Part shown: positions 61,137 to 64,000 of the stretch, piece after piece
How the letters are laid out: every line of letters begins with the position of its first letter
Position numbering within the stretch: the first letter of the stretch is position 1
DNA from: DAOVXM01 sp963746255
GTDB lineage: Bacteria; Chloroflexota; Anaerolineae; Anaerolineales; UBA4823
Assembly (NCBI GenBank): GCA_963746255.1
Contig: CAVVAJ010000007.1
Location: 124,001-188,000, forward strand
Direction of reading: 5' to 3'
Length of the DNA stretch: 64,000 bases
Program-made: the position numbers and the translations under genes
The notes under the pieces: model-generated
Database searches by the model: none
Told to the model about the DNA's origin: nothing
The model's input: the letters and a program-made list of their open reading frames with translations, nothing else

Positions 61137-63247
61137 AAGTCTTCCTCCTGCTTGCTCAAAGACAGGGCTACAGTTGGAATAGTGAACCAGAAAATCACCC
61201 CGCTACCTTGTCGGTCCTCCACACCAACCTGCCCTTTTTGAGATTCCACGATTGCCTTGACAACGGATAATCCCAGGCCAGCGCCATACTCAGTTCTTCC
61301 ATCCTCCGATTTCCCGTGACCAAAACGGGTAAAGAGATTTTTTTTGTCTTCCGGTGTAATACCGGGTCCCTGATCAGCGACGAAGACTTTGACATCATCA
61401 GTTGTTGCCACTGCGCTTAAAAAGATCGTCGAACCTTGAGGGCCCCATTTAATGGCGTTGGATAATATGTTAACCAATACCTGACATGTGCGGCGTGCAT
61501 CAGCCTGCACGAGGGGCATATCTACGGGTACTTCAATTTGCAGATATTGGTGATTTTTCTCCATCAACGGCTGCATGACTCTGGCAACTTCATGAATAAC
61601 TTCAGCTAGATCCGTTGGGCGGGGAGAGACCTGGAAGCGACCGGCCTCGATGCTTGCACCCTCTAAAAGGTTGTCGATTAAGTTTTGCAAGCTCAAAACG
61701 CCCAAATGGTTTGATACTAACAGCTCGCGGATTTCAGCAAGGTTTAATTCGGGAAGTTGATCTAATAGTAACTCAATTGATACAGCCAATGCAGTGAGTG
61801 GTGTACGAAATTCATGTGTGATATTCCCCAGGAAATCCCCTAATAACCCACGCATGGCCTCCTCGTTGCTGATATCCCGTATCGATATAGCCAGGTTCGC
61901 TTTACCTGCCTCGGGTGGCGCCAGCCGGGCTCCGCTGATGGCAATGGTCTGTGGACGCTCGTTGACCAGGATTATTACGATCTCTGGCTTTGTGCCGGGT
62001 AAAGGGATGCGCTGGCTGAAGGGAATTTCTCGATCAGTTAAAAGAAATACTTCATCGATGGCTTTTCCAAGGACCTGCTCTTGCCCATAGCCCGTAATCC
62101 GCTCTGCTCCGTGGCTAAAAAAGGTGATACGACCCTGTCGGTCAACTGTAACGATTCCCTCGACAACAGACTCCAGTAAATAATCCCCCCAATCCTTCTC
62201 CTGGTTCAGTTCTTCCAGGCTGTGCCGGAGCGCAATCCGGGCATCCTCCAAGGCGTAGGATACCTCAGCAATCTCTCTGACCTTTGTATTCGTAATCACC
62301 GGCGAAACCAGATCTCCCTTGCGCAGTGCAATGGCTGAATCTCTCAGCCGCCCAAGCGGGGCGCTCACTCGTTTAGCAAGCAGAGTCGCCATGATTGAGC
62401 AGAATATAGTGACGATCAGAATTCCACCCGCGACATTCCGGGTCAATCGCTGCTGCGCAGCGGCAATTGCAGTCCCTGGCAAAAGCACAATTGTATCTAA
62501 TCCCGCCTCACCATAACTGGATCGAATTATGAAGTTACTGGTACCATCAATGGTAACTTTATCCGTAGATGTATCATTCACGGGTGAAATCTCACGCGCT
62601 GGTTGGCTGGCGATCGCCTCCCAGGTCTGGTCGTTATCCGGGAAACTTCCCCCAATAAGTTCACCATTGTAAAGAAGTAGAAGTTCCAAACCGATTTGCT
62701 CGCTCAACCTAGATGAGAAATTGTTGCTTAACGCCTGTCCTACAACCACAATGTCCGTCGATTTGCCCATAACTGGATGGTATGCCAGCAGCCAGCCAGG
62801 TATATCACTGCCAGAAGGTGATGGATAAATATTCTTCGATAAAACGGTTATGCAGGTTTGAGCCGGGATTTCGAAACCGGCTTGGGCAACAGGTTCTCCA
62901 TGTCGGTCGCAGATCATTACCATGTCCAAGTTTGCACCTAACCGGAGCGTATCCAAATACGGGTTCAATCTTTCCGAATCGTCAAGCTCTAATAATGTAG
63001 ATAAAGTAGGGCGTTGGGCTGTGAGGATCGCCAGGTTGCTTAATTCGTTATATCGGGCATCCATCAGCGCCTTTACCGTCTGATTACCCTGATTGACCAG
63101 CTCCCAAGCCTGGAGGTCTAATTGTCCGCGGATCAGCCATATCGCCGGGATGCCGATCGTGCAGGCAGTCAGGCTGATGATGACAATGATCAGGATCACA
63201 CCCTGAGTTGGTAAATTTAATAGGTGCGCCTTGGTTTTCTTAGCCAT
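61133..63247 (-). CDS. Membrane sensor histidine kinase with HAMP and PAS domains
   Basis: A 704-residue kinase. Helices at about 15-40 and 275-300 enclose a long extracytoplasmic sensor (about 230 residues, dCache/sCache-like). HAMP (AKRVSAPLGRLRDSAIALRK) and PAS (YLLESVVEGIVTVDRQGRIT) domains follow, then HisKA with LGNITHEFRTPLTALAVSIE (phosphorylated His) and an ATPase domain with NILSNAIKWGPQGS, VADQGPGITPED and YGAGLGLSVVKAIVE. I chose ATG at 63247; a GTG at 63283 is in frame, and neither has a strong ribosome site. Confidence 0.87.
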   Translation of the reverse strand: MAKKTKAHLLNLPTQGVILIIVIISLTACTIGIPAIWLIRGQLDLQAWELVNQGNQTVKALMDARYNELSNLAILTAQRPTLSTLLELDDSERLNPYLDTLRLGANLDMVMICDRHGEPVAQAGFEIPAQTCITVLSKNIYPSPSGSDIPGWLLAYHPVMGKSTDIVVVGQALSNNFSSRLSEQIGLELLLLYNGELIGGSFPDNDQTWEAIASQPAREISPVNDTSTDKVTIDGTSNFIIRSSYGEAGLDTIVLLPGTAIAAAQQRLTRNVAGGILIVTIFCSIMATLLAKRVSAPLGRLRDSAIALRKGDLVSPVITNTKVREIAEVSYALEDARIALRHSLEELNQEKDWGDYLLESVVEGIVTVDRQGRITFFSHGAERITGYGQEQVLGKAIDEVFLLTDREIPFSQRIPLPGTKPEIVIILVNERPQTIAISGARLAPPEAGKANLAISIRDISNEEAMRGLLGDFLGNITHEFRTPLTALAVSIELLLDQLPELNLAEIRELLVSNHLGVLSLQNLIDNLLEGASIEAGRFQVSPRPTDLAEVIHEVARVMQPLMEKNHQYLQIEVPVDMPLVQADARRTCQVLVNILSNAIKWGPQGSTIFLSAVATTDDVKVFVADQGPGITPEDKKNLFTRFGHGKSEDGRTEYGAGLGLSVVKAIVESQKGQVGVEDRQGSGVIFWFTIPTVALSLSKQEEDL

Positions 63248-63283
63248 AAGAGAGGTTTCATCGATCAGGTCACGACGTCTCAC

Positions 63284-63588
63284 TTGCCTGAGTTTGATAA
63301 CGAATCAAAAAGCAGCTTTATTTCGGGACTCTTATGTCGTCCTAACGAAATGGTCAGTATGTTCTGATAGTTGTTCTCCCTGATTATCATTGGCAGTACC
63401 ACAGCTTTGAAAAGTAAAAGTTTGGTTTGTGACGGATAACGTGGCTATCACTAGCTTTCTCTAAATGTTCTGTCCACATCCAGCTCGGGGGTCACCCAGA
63501 TCGTTGCATGAGCATAGGAATACTGGCGTTTAATACTTGTCAGTACATCTTGCCGAAATTACTTTGCACTAATCCCATAGTTAAGAAT
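63284..63588. other. Gap between kinase and binding protein genes
   Basis: A 305-base stretch with no gene or clear hairpin seen. The promoter of the two-component genes would be here if they are not read from the binding protein transcript. Confidence 0.3.
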
Positions 63589-64000
63589 TTACTCGTTCAG
63601 GCGTTGGACTTTAGCTACTGTTAATGGGTATATCCCCTTGTCGCCAAAGAAGGCGGGTGTAATCTGTTCCCATCCACCGAAGTACTCGACTGTGAAAAGG
63701 TCCTCGATATCCGGATAACGATCCGATGTAGATTTAGCTACTTCCGGGTCGACGGAGCGTAGTCCATACTTAGCAAAAATCTCTTGCGCTATCTGTGTAA
63801 ACAGGAAATCCACAAAGGCTTCGGCTACTGCGCGGGTTTCATGCTTGTCCGCATAGGCATCGATCACTGCGACAGGATTCTCAATGTGGATTGTGGAACG
63901 TGGGATGACCAGTTCATATGCCTGACCACTCATTTGGCCCACCAGGACCTCATTCTCATAGGTGATTGCGAGATCGCCGACCCCTTTCTCGAAATTAGTG
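63589..64000 (-). CDS. Sulfate-binding protein, C-terminal part (runs off window)
   Basis: The last 137 residues of a sulfate/thiosulfate periplasmic-binding protein. The frame is open through base 64000: FEKGVGDLAITYENEVLVGQ, then YELVIPRSTIHIENPVAVID, VDFLFTQIAQEIFAKYGLRS and FTVEYFGGWEQI, matching the C-terminus of Sbp/CysP. The N-terminus is outside the window. It supplies ligand to CysT/CysW/CysA encoded downstream, although a two-component system lies between them. Confidence 0.88.
   Translation of the reverse strand, partial: TNFEKGVGDLAITYENEVLVGQMSGQAYELVIPRSTIHIENPVAVIDAYADKHETRAVAEAFVDFLFTQIAQEIFAKYGLRSVDPEVAKSTSDRYPDIEDLFTVEYFGGWEQITPAFFGDKGIYPLTVAKVQRLNE

Overview
This 64 kb window is a bacterial chromosome segment that most resembles a Chloroflexota (Anaerolineae-type) genome. 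This is inferred from gene content and protein style: a sugar-binding lipoprotein with an AAC lipobox followed by VEEPA repeats, PadR-linked membrane operons, a holin-like/phosphodiesterase fusion, universal stress domains fused to other proteins, and an exosortase with a C-terminal EpsI-like part. I saw no rRNA, tRNA, CRISPR array, transposase or integrase.

Layout. (1) 1-5191, minus strand: a PadR regulator, two membrane proteins, a broken multi-spanning membrane protein and a broken exosortase, apparently one operon behind a strong promoter at 5227-5255. (2) 5504-10859: an MFS transporter with an unusual C-terminal domain, a decayed DUF5995 gene, and a large membrane phosphodiesterase. (3) 10998-22365, minus strand: catabolic genes (glycerol-1-phosphate dehydrogenase-like, atypical transketolase, sugar isomerase, 2-hydroxyacid dehydrogenase, aldehyde dehydrogenase, zinc alcohol dehydrogenase, DapA-family lyase, SDR, XdhC). 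(4) 22497-42514, plus strand: a GntR/FCD regulator, a TIM-barrel epimerase, a ribose-type ABC importer (ATPase, two permeases, lipoprotein), three more TIM-barrel isomerases, IolB-like and UlaG-like enzymes, then a four-subunit molybdenum hydroxylase with a split large subunit, a MoxR-type AAA ATPase, a VWA protein, a molybdopterin-binding protein and a small cyclophilin-like protein. (5) 42530-56209: mixed housekeeping and accessory genes: two lipoproteins, a lipase-like hydrolase, an Asp-rich secreted protein, a CBS protein, an epimerase, a NarL-type two-component system beside an ABC exporter, a ParB-like/Usp fusion, and a sigma/anti-sigma-like pair. (6) 56210-64000, minus strand: sulfate transport genes (binding protein, CysT, CysW, CysA) with a two-component system inserted between the binding protein and the rest. 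CysA carries two extra Usp-like domains.

The centre of interest is 11-42.5 kb. The divergent arms share the near-palindrome TGTAAAAT(A/G)TTACA, once in front of the regulator and XdhC and once in front of the SDR operon, so the GntR protein probably controls both. Together the genes look like one system: import of a sugar, polyol or sugar-acid compound, its isomerisation and oxidation, ring opening or aldol cleavage, and a molybdenum-dependent hydroxylation step with its own maturation factors. The substrate cannot be read from the sequence.

Several genes (exosortase, its neighbour, DUF5995, the molybdopterin-binding protein, the Usp protein, perhaps the sigma factor) carry single-base frameshifts that leave the downstream protein family recognisable. 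They may be real decay or assembly indels. The exosortase and DUF5995 genes have enough lesions to look truly decayed; the others have one each.
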